From JARRJS01 sp037388885 (GTDB lineage: Bacteria; Gemmatimonadota; Gemmatimonadetes; Longimicrobiales; RSA9), in assembly GCA_037388885.1 (NCBI GenBank), contig JARRJS010000033.1, positions 1 to 61,644 of the forward strand: a stretch of 61,644 nucleotides of DNA. The letters are read 5' to 3'. The notes below the pieces were generated by a model, which worked only from the letters and a program-made list of their open reading frames with translations, made no database searches and was not told the origin of the DNA. The position numbers and the translations under genes were made by a program. Positions 42,939 to 51,736 of this stretch are shown piece by piece (the first letter of the stretch is position 1; each line of letters begins with the position of its first letter).

Positions 42939-43871
42939 CGGTTCCACTTCCACGTGGGTCGTGAACAGGCCCAGAGCGATGTAGCGACCGCACACCACTT
43001 CGGCGTACCGGCTGGAGAAGAAGCGCCCGACGCTGAAGACACGACCGCCGCGTGCCGGCTTCAGCTCGGCGCCGGGGATGAGGGAACGGACGGCGTCCAC
43101 CTGCTGCTCGCTCTGCGGCACGATGACCACTTCGTACGTCGTCGGCTCCTGACCTTCCCCGTTCAGGTACTGAGCCATAACACCGTTCAACTCCTCTACC
43201 ACCGTTTCCTCCTCCTCGCTCACTTCGGTGTCCACGCGCACGAACACGCGCAGCAGATCCATCAGATCCGACGCCTGTTCGGGCGGCGGCTTCAGGGCCA
43301 GGTAGTCGAGCATGGCGTCGCGCACGGCCACCAGGCTGGCGGCGCCCGCCACTTCACCGGCGGTGAGTGCCGGCGGGTCCAGTTTCCACCGGTGGGCGAA
43401 GTCATGGATGAGGGCGATCTCACGTTCGTCGATGCGCCGGTCCACCCGCGCCAGCTGCTCCAGGATGCCCAGGATGTGCTCTGCCCCCTTGGGCTGAATG
43501 AGCGTCTTGATGAGATCCGCGGACTCGTGGCGCTCCAGGTTCAGTGCGCGCACGAACAGCTTCGAGAACCGTTTGCCCCGGTTCTCCCGGACCCAGGTGC
43601 CCGAGCCAATGAGCAACAATACCACGGCGGTCAGAATGCCGATGGCCTGCTTCGCGGCCGGCAGCGGCGTATGATCGATGAGCGTGAACTGGAAGAAGAA
43701 TGGCAGGCCGGTGGCCAACCCCAGCAGGGCAGCGCCCAGCGAGATGCTCTCCGCCACGTCCTTCTTCATGCGGCGTTTCCAGAGCTTGTTGATGATCAGG
43801 TAGTTGCTCACCGCGGCGATCACGACGCCGACAGCGACCAGGAACCGAACCGACATCAGGAAGAGCTTCAT
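42918..43871 (-). CDS. membrane protein with TerB-like and C-terminal SPOR-like regions
   Basis: The 317-residue product has three N-terminal membrane helices (about 4-26, 43-62, 75-92). A helical TerB-like region follows (about 125-230, with HILGILEQLARVDRRIDEREIALIHDFAHRW). The C-terminal domain (TYEVVIVPQSEQQVDAVRSLI...RYIALGLFTTHVEVEP) has two similar beta-alpha units, recalling SPOR-type domains. The last residues QVAGSR and the TAG stop are encoded by the TAGCAGG heptamer array, so the original end was probably lost. Function unknown. Confidence 0.78.
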   Translation of the reverse strand: MKLFLMSVRFLVAVGVVIAAVSNYLIINKLWKRRMKKDVAESISLGAALLGLATGLPFFFQFTLIDHTPLPAAKQAIGILTAVVLLLIGSGTWVRENRGKRFSKLFVRALNLERHESADLIKTLIQPKGAEHILGILEQLARVDRRIDEREIALIHDFAHRWKLDPPALTAGEVAGAASLVAVRDAMLDYLALKPPPEQASDLMDLLRVFVRVDTEVSEEEETVVEELNGVMAQYLNGEGQEPTTYEVVIVPQSEQQVDAVRSLIPGAELKPARGGRVFSVGRFFSSRYAEVVCGRYIALGLFTTHVEVEPQVAGSR

Positions 43872-44075
43872 GTCCGCTGCCTGCCTGGATTGCGGGAGGG
43901 AAGCCGGCGGGTGGCCGGATCACGCCAATGTAGACCCGGGGCGTGCACGGTGCCAAGGCATCCGCACGGGACCCCGGTACTGTTTGCGCCTTGACGCACC
44001 AGGCTCAGGGACGGATTCTCCGAGCACGCCGCCGTCATCCGGAAGACGGCACACCACAGAATTGGCAGTGGATCC

Positions 44076-45065
44076 ATGACGCGCCTCCATCGTTCCAGCG
44101 CTCACTCGCCGCGGCCCGCGGTCGCCCTCATCTTCGCCCTCGTCGTCGCGCTGCCCGCCTGTGCGGCTTCCCCCACGTCCCACACGAGCAACCAGACCGC
44201 GCCCATCCCGGGGCAGGGCACGCCGTCGACCCTGGACGTGGGCAACTGGAACCTGGAGTGGTTCGGCGACCCGAGCCACGGCCCGGCCAACGATACGCTC
44301 CAGCTCGATCACGTCCGCGCCGTCATGGCGGGGACGGACCTGGATATATGGGGCCTCGAGGAGGTCGTCAGTGCCGGTGAGTTTGCCAGCCTGCTGGCCG
44401 GGCTGCCCGGGTATGCAGGCATGCTGGCCAACGATCCGTTCGTGAAGGACGGACCGGCCTACTACAGCGACTTCGACAACATGGAGCAGAAGGTGGCTCT
44501 GGTGTACCGGACGGACGAGGTGTCCCTCGACAGCGCCCGCGTCATCCTGACGGATCAGGACTACGCGTGCGCCGGGCGGCCGCCCGTGGCGTTCCACCTG
44601 TCCGTCACGCTGGACAGCGCGACCGAGCACCTGATCCTCATCGTCATGCACGCCAAGGCGGGCAGCGACGCAGCCAGCCGCGACCGGCGCGACACGGCCG
44701 CCGCCGCCCTCAAGGCCTACCTCGATGCCACCTGGCCTGCACAGAAGGTGCTCGTCATCGGCGACTTCAACGACGACGTGGACACGTCCATCACCCCGGG
44801 GCAGCCTTCGCCCTACCGGTACTTCGTGGCAGACTCGGCGGACTACGACTTCCCGACCGCGACCCTGTCCGAGGCCGGCGACGCCTCCACGGTCTCATTT
44901 CCCGATGTCATCGACCACCAGCTCGACAGCAACGAGACCTTCGCCGACTACATCCGGGGCTCCGCCGAAATCTTCCGCGCCGATCGCTACATCTCCGACT
45001 ACGGCAACACCACCAGCGACCACTACCCGGTGATCGTGCGCTACCGGGTGGCGGCGGGAGGATGA
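44076..45065 (+). CDS. endonuclease/exonuclease/phosphatase-family lipoprotein
   Basis: The 329-residue product has a signal peptide with lipobox LPAC (C29). Motifs of the fold: VGNWNLEWFGDP, IWGLEEVVS, LIVMHAKAG, VIGDFNDDVD and TSDHYPVIVRY. It is exported and likely a metal-dependent phosphodiesterase or nuclease. It shares family and localisation with the gene at 17784 but has a different arrangement, so it is not a recent duplicate. The ribosome site is weak (GTGGATCC). Confidence 0.9.
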   Translation: MTRLHRSSAHSPRPAVALIFALVVALPACAASPTSHTSNQTAPIPGQGTPSTLDVGNWNLEWFGDPSHGPANDTLQLDHVRAVMAGTDLDIWGLEEVVSAGEFASLLAGLPGYAGMLANDPFVKDGPAYYSDFDNMEQKVALVYRTDEVSLDSARVILTDQDYACAGRPPVAFHLSVTLDSATEHLILIVMHAKAGSDAASRDRRDTAAAALKAYLDATWPAQKVLVIGDFNDDVDTSITPGQPSPYRYFVADSADYDFPTATLSEAGDASTVSFPDVIDHQLDSNETFADYIRGSAEIFRADRYISDYGNTTSDHYPVIVRYRVAAGG

Positions 45066-45368
45066 CGGGCGAGCCCATGAGATGGGTCGCTCGGCACTGA
45101 GCTTGCGTCATTCGCATTTTATTGTTCGACGGCTGGGTGCGCGTAACGGCACCTGACGCTGGGCGCCGTCGCGGGTGTTGCCGCAGCAGAGGCCCTGCTC
45201 CCCAGTAGCACTCCGCAGTACTCCGCCGGACGGATCGAAACGCGATCGGGCCGCGGCCGGGTCGCGCGGTGCTAACCCCGACAGATGCAGGCAACCATGA
45301 GACATTCATCCACGTTGGGCTCCGCCCCAACAGGGGACGGTTCCACAGGCCGACGAGGGCCGCACGCG

Positions 45369-48365
45369 ATGCTCCGCCGCGGGCTTGAGGGAATCCTAGT
45401 CCTGAGCGGAGCGTTTCTGTTTCTGGCGACCCCGGCGGCGGCGCAGCAGCGGGTCACTGGTACGGTGAAGGCTGCGGACACGGGTAACCCGCTGGCGGGC
45501 GCGCAGGTGAGCGTGAAGGGCACGTCCATCGGCACGCTGACGGCGGGCGACGGCGCGTACCAGATCACGGCGCCGACGGCGCAGGACACGCTGGTGTTCA
45601 CGTACATCGGCTACCAGCGACAGGAGGTGCCTATCGACGGCCGCTCGGTGGTGGACGTGACGATGCCGCAGCAGGTCCTGGCGTTGCAGCAGATCGTGGT
45701 CGTCGGGTACGGCACGCAGCGAAGGCGTGATGTGACGGGTGCGGTGTCGACGATCCAGGGCGACCAGCTGCAACAGACGCCGACGCCTTCGGTGACCCAG
45801 ACGCTACAGGGCAAGGTGGCGGGCGTGCAGGTGACCCCCTCGTCGGGCGCGCCGGGCTCGGAGGCGATCGTGCGGATCCGCGGCATCGGCACCCTGAACG
45901 ACGCATCGCCGCTGTATGTGGTGGACGGGATGATGGTGAACAACATCAATTACCTGAACCCGGAGGACGTGCAGTCGGTGGAGGTGCTGAAGGACGCATC
46001 GGCGACGGCGATCTACGGGTCCCGGGGCGCGAACGGTGTGATCATCATCACGACGAAGAGGGGCTCGCCGAGCAAGCACACGCAGTGGGCGGCGCGGGCG
46101 TATGTGGGCACGCAGAGCGTGCTGCACCAGATCTCGCTGGCGAACGCCCAGCAGTTTGCCACGCTGGCGAACGAGCTGGCGGCGAACACGGGCGTGCCGC
46201 CGTATTTCACGAACCCAAGCAGCATCACCGGGGGAACGAACTGGCAGGACGCGGTGTTCCAGTCGGCGCCCATCCAGAACTACGAGCTGACGGCGTCGGG
46301 CGGCAGCGACCGGGTCACCTACTTCTTCAGCGGCAACTACCAGAACCAGCAGGGTGTGGTCCCGCGCTCCACGTACGGGCGCGTCACGCTCCGCTTGAAC
46401 AACGACTACCAGTTGTCGCCGCACATCGAATTCGGGCACAACATTGCGTTCACCAACGTCCAGGCCCACAGGCCGCCGAACGTGGTGAGCATGCTGTACC
46501 ACGCGGACCCGACGGTTCCGGTGTACAACAGCACGGGCGCCTTCGCGGACGCGAACGCGAACGGCTCCTCGGCGGGCAACCCCGTGGCGGCGATCCACTA
46601 CACCGACAACGACAGCACCACGAACCACCTCGTCGGCAACCTTTACGCCGACGCCTCCTTCCTGACCCATTTCGATTTCCGATCCAACTTCGGGCTGGAC
46701 TACGAGCGCGGCGACCTGCGCAACTTCGTTCCGGTCTACACGGTGTCGCCGACGCAGCAGAACCAGACGTCGACCATCAACGTGCAGATGGGGGCCACCA
46801 ACTCGTGGTTGTGGGAGAATACGCTGACGTACAACTACGATACGGGGCAGAATCACCTGAAGATGCTCGGCGGCATCACGGCCCAGTCGTTCCACACGGA
46901 CCTACTGGGCGGTGGCCGGACGGACGTGGTGGGCACCAGCAAGAACCTGTGGTACCTGAATGCGGGCGCGGCCACCGGCCAGACCAACTCGGAGTCGGCG
47001 TCCAACTGGAAGATGCTGTCCTACCTGTTCCGCGCCAACTACACCTATCACGACAAGTACATGTTCACCGGGTCGCTGCGCATCGACGGTTCGTCGCGGT
47101 TCGGCGCTAACAACCGATACGGCTACTTCCCGTCGCTGGCGCTGGGCTGGGACCTGGCGCAGGAGCCGTTCATGCAGGACATCAAGTCCATCTCCGCGTT
47201 CAAGCTGCGGGCGAGCTGGGGGCGGACAGGGAACGACAAGATCGGCGCCTACCCGGCCGTGGCGACCATCGCGGGCAACCTGAACGCGGTGTTCGGTGAG
47301 CCCCAGGCGCTGCAGTACGGCGCGGCACCCATCGACCTGGCGAATCCTGACGTCAAATGGGAGCGCACGACGCAGACGGACGTCGGCCTGGACATGGCGT
47401 TCCTGCAGGGCCGCATCGAAGCCACGCTGGACTACTACGACCGACTCACGGACGGCATCCTGGTGCAGGTTCCGATTCCGCTGTACGTGGGTGCCAACTC
47501 CAACCCGACGGTGAACGCTGCGAAGGTGGCGAACCGCGGCTTCGAGGCGTCGCTCAACTGGACCCAGGAGATCGGCAACGTGCAGGTGCGGATCGGCGCC
47601 AACGCTTCCACCGTGAACAACAAGGTAAAGGCGTTGGGCCAGGGGCAGGATCAGATCCTGGGCGGTGGCCTGCCCAACGAGGTGGCGTTCACGACCCGGA
47701 CCGTGCCGGGTCACCCCATCGGCGAGTTCTGGGGTTACAAGGTCCTGGGCGTGATCCAGGACTCGGCCGAGTTGAACAGCGTGCCCATCCTGGCCGGCGA
47801 GGCGCCGGGCGACCTCAGGTTCGCCGACACCAACGGCGACGGGGTCATCACCGACGCGGACAAGACGTTCCTGGGCTCGTCCATCCCGTCGGTCATCTAT
47901 GGATTCAACATCGGCGCATCGTGGAAGGCGTTCGACCTTTCGGCGAATTTCGCGGGCCAGGCGGGCAACAAGATCTTCAACGCCAAAAAGGGCATCCGTT
48001 TCGGCGTGGACAACTTCGAGACGAGCTACCTGAACGCCTGGACCCCGTCCCAGCACAGCACCACGGAGCCGCGCGTGACCAACGCGGGCGCCAACTACAA
48101 GTCCTCCAGCCGGTTCATTGAGAACGGCTCGTACCTGACCCTGCAGTCGGCGCAGCTGGGTTACAAGCTGCCGGAGAGTGTCACGACCCGGCTTGGCGTG
48201 CAGACGGCTCGTCTGTACGTGGCGGGGCAGAACCTGTTCCTGTCGACGCCGTATAGCGGGTATTCGCCCTTCGTCGGGAGCTCGAACGTGATAGCCAACG
48301 GGATCGACCTGGGCGTTTACCCGACGGCGCGCACCGTGACCGTCGGCCTCAACGTGACGTTCTGA
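45369..48365 (+). CDS. SusC-type TonB-dependent transporter of the glucan locus
   Basis: The 998-residue product has a signal peptide (MLRRGLEGILVLSGAFLFL to AAAQ), a carboxypeptidase-regulatory-like domain and a plug with VVVGYGTQRRRDVTGAVSTI, RIRGIGTLND, LYVVDGMMV and NPEDVQSVEVLKDASATAIYG. A barrel follows, ending VTVGLNVTF. I start at ATG 45369 (GAGGG nine bases upstream) since it gives an ideal signal peptide; in-frame ATGs at 45285 and 45297 would add a polar leader without a ribosome site. SusD follows after 20 bases. It should import oligosaccharides released by the hydrolases downstream. Confidence 0.95.
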   Translation: MLRRGLEGILVLSGAFLFLATPAAAQQRVTGTVKAADTGNPLAGAQVSVKGTSIGTLTAGDGAYQITAPTAQDTLVFTYIGYQRQEVPIDGRSVVDVTMPQQVLALQQIVVVGYGTQRRRDVTGAVSTIQGDQLQQTPTPSVTQTLQGKVAGVQVTPSSGAPGSEAIVRIRGIGTLNDASPLYVVDGMMVNNINYLNPEDVQSVEVLKDASATAIYGSRGANGVIIITTKRGSPSKHTQWAARAYVGTQSVLHQISLANAQQFATLANELAANTGVPPYFTNPSSITGGTNWQDAVFQSAPIQNYELTASGGSDRVTYFFSGNYQNQQGVVPRSTYGRVTLRLNNDYQLSPHIEFGHNIAFTNVQAHRPPNVVSMLYHADPTVPVYNSTGAFADANANGSSAGNPVAAIHYTDNDSTTNHLVGNLYADASFLTHFDFRSNFGLDYERGDLRNFVPVYTVSPTQQNQTSTINVQMGATNSWLWENTLTYNYDTGQNHLKMLGGITAQSFHTDLLGGGRTDVVGTSKNLWYLNAGAATGQTNSESASNWKMLSYLFRANYTYHDKYMFTGSLRIDGSSRFGANNRYGYFPSLALGWDLAQEPFMQDIKSISAFKLRASWGRTGNDKIGAYPAVATIAGNLNAVFGEPQALQYGAAPIDLANPDVKWERTTQTDVGLDMAFLQGRIEATLDYYDRLTDGILVQVPIPLYVGANSNPTVNAAKVANRGFEASLNWTQEIGNVQVRIGANASTVNNKVKALGQGQDQILGGGLPNEVAFTTRTVPGHPIGEFWGYKVLGVIQDSAELNSVPILAGEAPGDLRFADTNGDGVITDADKTFLGSSIPSVIYGFNIGASWKAFDLSANFAGQAGNKIFNAKKGIRFGVDNFETSYLNAWTPSQHSTTEPRVTNAGANYKSSSRFIENGSYLTLQSAQLGYKLPESVTTRLGVQTARLYVAGQNLFLSTPYSGYSPFVGSSNVIANGIDLGVYPTARTVTVGLNVTF

Positions 48366-48385
48366 AACTCGAAGAGGTGGATATC

Positions 48386-50212
48386 ATGACGATTTTACAA
48401 CGATCCGCGAAGCGGATGACTCGAGTGGGGCTTGCCGCCCTCGTCGCGTTGGGCCTGGCCGGTTGCAAGGACTTCCTCACCACGCAGCCGCAGGGCCAGC
48501 TGACGACGGCGAATTTCTTCAAGACAGAGAGCCAGGCCGTCGAGGCCACGAACGCCACGTACAGCATGCTGCGTGACTGGGAGGTGCACGTCTTCTCCTG
48601 GCTCGGCGTGACGGACATCGCGTCCGACGACGCCACCAAGGGCAGCACGCCGGGCGACGCCAGCTTTCTCGGCGAGCTTGACAACCTGAGCTTCGATCCC
48701 GGCAACCTCGCCTTCCACGACACCTGGCAGGGCTACTACCGGGGCATCTACCGGGCGAATGTGGCCATCCAGGGCATCCCCAGCGCCGACATGGACGCCA
48801 ACCTGAAGGCGCGACTCATCGGGGAGAACAAGTTCCTGCGGGCGTATTACTACTTCTTCCTGGTGCGAGCTTTCGGCGGCGTGCCGCTGGTCACGAAGCC
48901 GCTGCTGCCGAACCAGTTCACGCAGCCCCGGGCGACGGCGCAGGAGGTGTACACGCAGATCGAGCAGGACCTGACGGACGCCATGGGCGTGCTGCCGACG
49001 CAGTACTCGGGTGCCGACATCGGGCGTGCCACGAAGGGCGCGGCCCAGGGGCTGTTGGCCAAGGTGGACCTGTACGAGAAGAAGTACCAGGAGGCGTTGA
49101 ACAACGCGGAGGCGGTGATCAACTCGGGCGTGTACAGCCTGTATCCCGACTACGACACGCTGTTCACGCAGATGGGCGAGAACTCGTCCGAATCGGTGTT
49201 CGAGGTGGGCAACGTGGCGCTGGAGCAGGGTGGTGCCGCCAGCCAGTACGCCCAGGTGCAGGGTGTGCGGGGCACGCCCAATATCGGCTGGGGCTTCAAC
49301 GACCCGTCGCCGAACCTCGAGGCCTCCTACGAGCCGGGTGACCCGCGGCTCGAGGCGACCATCATGTATCCCTGGGAGATGCTCCCGGACGGCAGCACGC
49401 GCGTCGTGTATCTGAATCCGAGCATGCTGAACAACCGGTACAACCAGAAGGTGTTCACCTCGCCCGACACTCCGCTGGGGTCTGGTAACTCGGGTGTGGA
49501 CATCCGGATTCTCCGGTACGCCGACGTGCTGCTCATCGCGGCGGAGGCTGCGTACCAGACCGGCGACGAGGCCACGGCGCGGACGTATCTGAACATGGTG
49601 CGCGCGCGGGCCCGAGGCACCCGGACGGTTACGCTGGGCATCTCGCCCGAGGCGCTGTCTGACTCTGTAGCCGCCGTGGCGGGCCTGCCGGCGAACGGCA
49701 GCCGGGTGTTCGTCCGCTACGTGAACCCGTCGACGCAGGCGTTCACGGCGGGGCTGCGGGGCATGGCGACGGAGTACAACAGCAACAACACGCCGCCGGT
49801 CCAGGTGGACACCATGGATGTCATCAACACCGTGGACGGCACGGCCGTAACCACGCTGCAGGACTATTTCACACAGGTGGACACCAAGACGCCGGGCGCC
49901 AACGTGGCGCTTGGCGTCACGCGCGTGACCAGCACCGGGACGACGACCCTGACGATCAACGTGCCCGCCATGGCGCTGCTGCCGGACGTGACGGCGACGG
50001 GGCAGGACCTGCTGACCGCCATCTGGCACGAGCGTCGACATGAGCTGGCCATGGAGCAGCATCGCTGGTTCGACATCAACCGGCAGGGCCGGGCGGATGC
50101 GCTCATGACGGCGGACGGCAAGACGTGGGCTGCGCGGGATTCGGTGTATCCCATCCCGTCGCAGGAGGTGCAGCTGGTCGGGCTGACGCAGAACCCCGGG
50201 TACGGGTCATGA
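48386..50212 (+). CDS. SusD-type lipoprotein carrying an inserted PDZ-like domain
   Basis: The 608-residue product starts at ATG 48386 after GAGGTGG. Lipobox LAGC (C27) precedes KDFLTTQPQGQL. The SusD core runs to about residue 411 and includes RAYYYFFLVRAFGGVPLV, YADVLLIAAEAAYQTGD and LNMVRARARG. The family's C-terminal helix AIWHERRHELAMEQHRWFD resumes at about 545. Between them lie about 110 residues reading like an HtrA-type PDZ domain: LGISPEALSDSV, LPANGSRVFVRYVNP, AFTAGLRG, DVINTVDGTAV and TPGANVALGVTR. SusD proteins normally have a short loop here. It should bind ligand over the SusC barrel; the PDZ-like part may bind a protein partner. Confidence 0.94.
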   Translation: MTILQRSAKRMTRVGLAALVALGLAGCKDFLTTQPQGQLTTANFFKTESQAVEATNATYSMLRDWEVHVFSWLGVTDIASDDATKGSTPGDASFLGELDNLSFDPGNLAFHDTWQGYYRGIYRANVAIQGIPSADMDANLKARLIGENKFLRAYYYFFLVRAFGGVPLVTKPLLPNQFTQPRATAQEVYTQIEQDLTDAMGVLPTQYSGADIGRATKGAAQGLLAKVDLYEKKYQEALNNAEAVINSGVYSLYPDYDTLFTQMGENSSESVFEVGNVALEQGGAASQYAQVQGVRGTPNIGWGFNDPSPNLEASYEPGDPRLEATIMYPWEMLPDGSTRVVYLNPSMLNNRYNQKVFTSPDTPLGSGNSGVDIRILRYADVLLIAAEAAYQTGDEATARTYLNMVRARARGTRTVTLGISPEALSDSVAAVAGLPANGSRVFVRYVNPSTQAFTAGLRGMATEYNSNNTPPVQVDTMDVINTVDGTAVTTLQDYFTQVDTKTPGANVALGVTRVTSTGTTTLTINVPAMALLPDVTATGQDLLTAIWHERRHELAMEQHRWFDINRQGRADALMTADGKTWAARDSVYPIPSQEVQLVGLTQNPGYGS

Positions 50213-50242
50213 TGCGCCCCCGCACGCTGGCGGGGTAGCGCG

Positions 50243-51736
50243 GTGGGTGGCGGCGGTACGCCGGCGTTGGGGAACGAGCGCGGCCGTCGGGCGGCATGGG
50301 CCGTCCGACTGGCCGCGCTCGCGCTCGTGCTGCCTGCCGTGCTCACGGCGTGCGGCGGCCCGCAGGAGGGCGGGTCGACGTCGCCGCCGCCTCCGAACCA
50401 GGAATCGTTCCTGGACATCGTGGAGCAGCGGACGTTCAACTTCTTCTGGGAGACGACGAACCCGCAGAATGGCCTGACGCCGGACCGCTGGCCCACGCCG
50501 TCGTTCTCCAGCATCGCGGCGGTGGGCTTCGCGCTGACCGCCTACCCTGTGGGCGTGGAGCGCGGGTACGTCAGCCGCGCGGACGCTGCAGCGCGCACGC
50601 TCACCACGCTGCGCTTCTTCTGGCATGCGCCGCAGGGTCCCGACCCCACGGGCATCTCGGGCTACAAAGGCTTTTTCTACCACTTCCTGGACATGCAGAC
50701 GGGCGAGCGGTACCAGGATGTGGAGCTGTCGTCCATCGACACGGCGCTGCTCATGGCCGGCGTGCTGACGGCGCAGCAGTATTTCGACGGAGCGGACTCC
50801 ACGGAGACGCAGATCCGCGCGCTGGCGGACTCGCTGTACCGCCGGGTCCAGTGGAGCTGGATGCAGCCGCGGCCGCCCCTCATCGCCATGGCCTGGAAGC
50901 CGGGAGGCGGCAGCTACAGCGGCTTCCTGGGTGCCGACTACACGGGCTACAACGAGGCGATGATCCTCTACATCCTCGCCCTGGGCTCGCCCACGTTTCC
51001 GGTGGACAGCACGGCCTGGAGCGCCTACACCAGCACGTACGACTGGGCCAGCTTCCAGGGCCAGAGCTACGTCAACTTCGCGCCGCTGTTCGGCTACCAG
51101 TACTCCCATATCTGGGTGGACTTCCGCGACATCCAGGACGCGTTCATGCGGGGCAAGAGCATCGACTACTTCGAGAACTCGCGACGCGCGACCCTGGCGC
51201 AGCGGTCGTATGCGGAACAGAATCCCGGCGGCTGGCGCGGCTACGGCTCGAATTTCTGGGGGCTTACGGCCTGCGACGGTCCGGGTGACTTCCAGCAGGT
51301 GATCGGCGGCAGGACCCGGACGTTCCGCGGTTACTGGGCGCGCGGTGCGGCGGCGGGGGCCGTGCGCGATGACGGCACGCTGGCGCCGACCGCGGCCGGC
51401 GGCTCCATCGCGTTCGCACCGGACGTCGTGTTGCCCGCCCTGCAGGCCATGGAGCGGCAATACGGCGACAAGCTGTTCGGCCAGTATGGTTTCCTGGACG
51501 CGTTCAACCCGACCCTGACCGACTCGAGCGCGCCGATCCATTCGGGGACCATCGTGCCCGGCAACGGCTGGTTCGATACGGACTACCTGGGTATCGACCA
51601 GGGTCCCATCGTCACCATGATCGAGAACTATCGGAGCGGCCTCATCTGGCAGCTGATGCGGCAGAACCCGTACATCGTGCGCGGCCTGTGCCGCGCCGGC
51701 TTCCAGGGCGGCTGGCTGGAGGGGAAATGCAGCTGA
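50243..51736 (+). CDS. glycoamylase-family (PF10091) lipoprotein, GH144-like endo-beta-1,2-glucanase
   Basis: The 497-residue product starts at GTG 50243, 30 bases after SusD. Lipobox LTAC (C37). An all-helical (alpha/alpha)6-barrel sequence has the family blocks TFNFFWETTNPQNGLTPDRW, SSIAAVGFALTAYP, GFFYHFLDMQTG, VELSSIDTALLMAGVL and GYNEAMILYILALGSP. PF10091 includes the GH144 endo-beta-1,2-glucanases; that activity is inferred from family and from the GH3 neighbours. It would act at the cell surface or in the periplasm, cutting the polymer for SusC/D uptake. Confidence 0.88.
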   Translation: MGGGGTPALGNERGRRAAWAVRLAALALVLPAVLTACGGPQEGGSTSPPPPNQESFLDIVEQRTFNFFWETTNPQNGLTPDRWPTPSFSSIAAVGFALTAYPVGVERGYVSRADAAARTLTTLRFFWHAPQGPDPTGISGYKGFFYHFLDMQTGERYQDVELSSIDTALLMAGVLTAQQYFDGADSTETQIRALADSLYRRVQWSWMQPRPPLIAMAWKPGGGSYSGFLGADYTGYNEAMILYILALGSPTFPVDSTAWSAYTSTYDWASFQGQSYVNFAPLFGYQYSHIWVDFRDIQDAFMRGKSIDYFENSRRATLAQRSYAEQNPGGWRGYGSNFWGLTACDGPGDFQQVIGGRTRTFRGYWARGAAAGAVRDDGTLAPTAAGGSIAFAPDVVLPALQAMERQYGDKLFGQYGFLDAFNPTLTDSSAPIHSGTIVPGNGWFDTDYLGIDQGPIVTMIENYRSGLIWQLMRQNPYIVRGLCRAGFQGGWLEGKCS

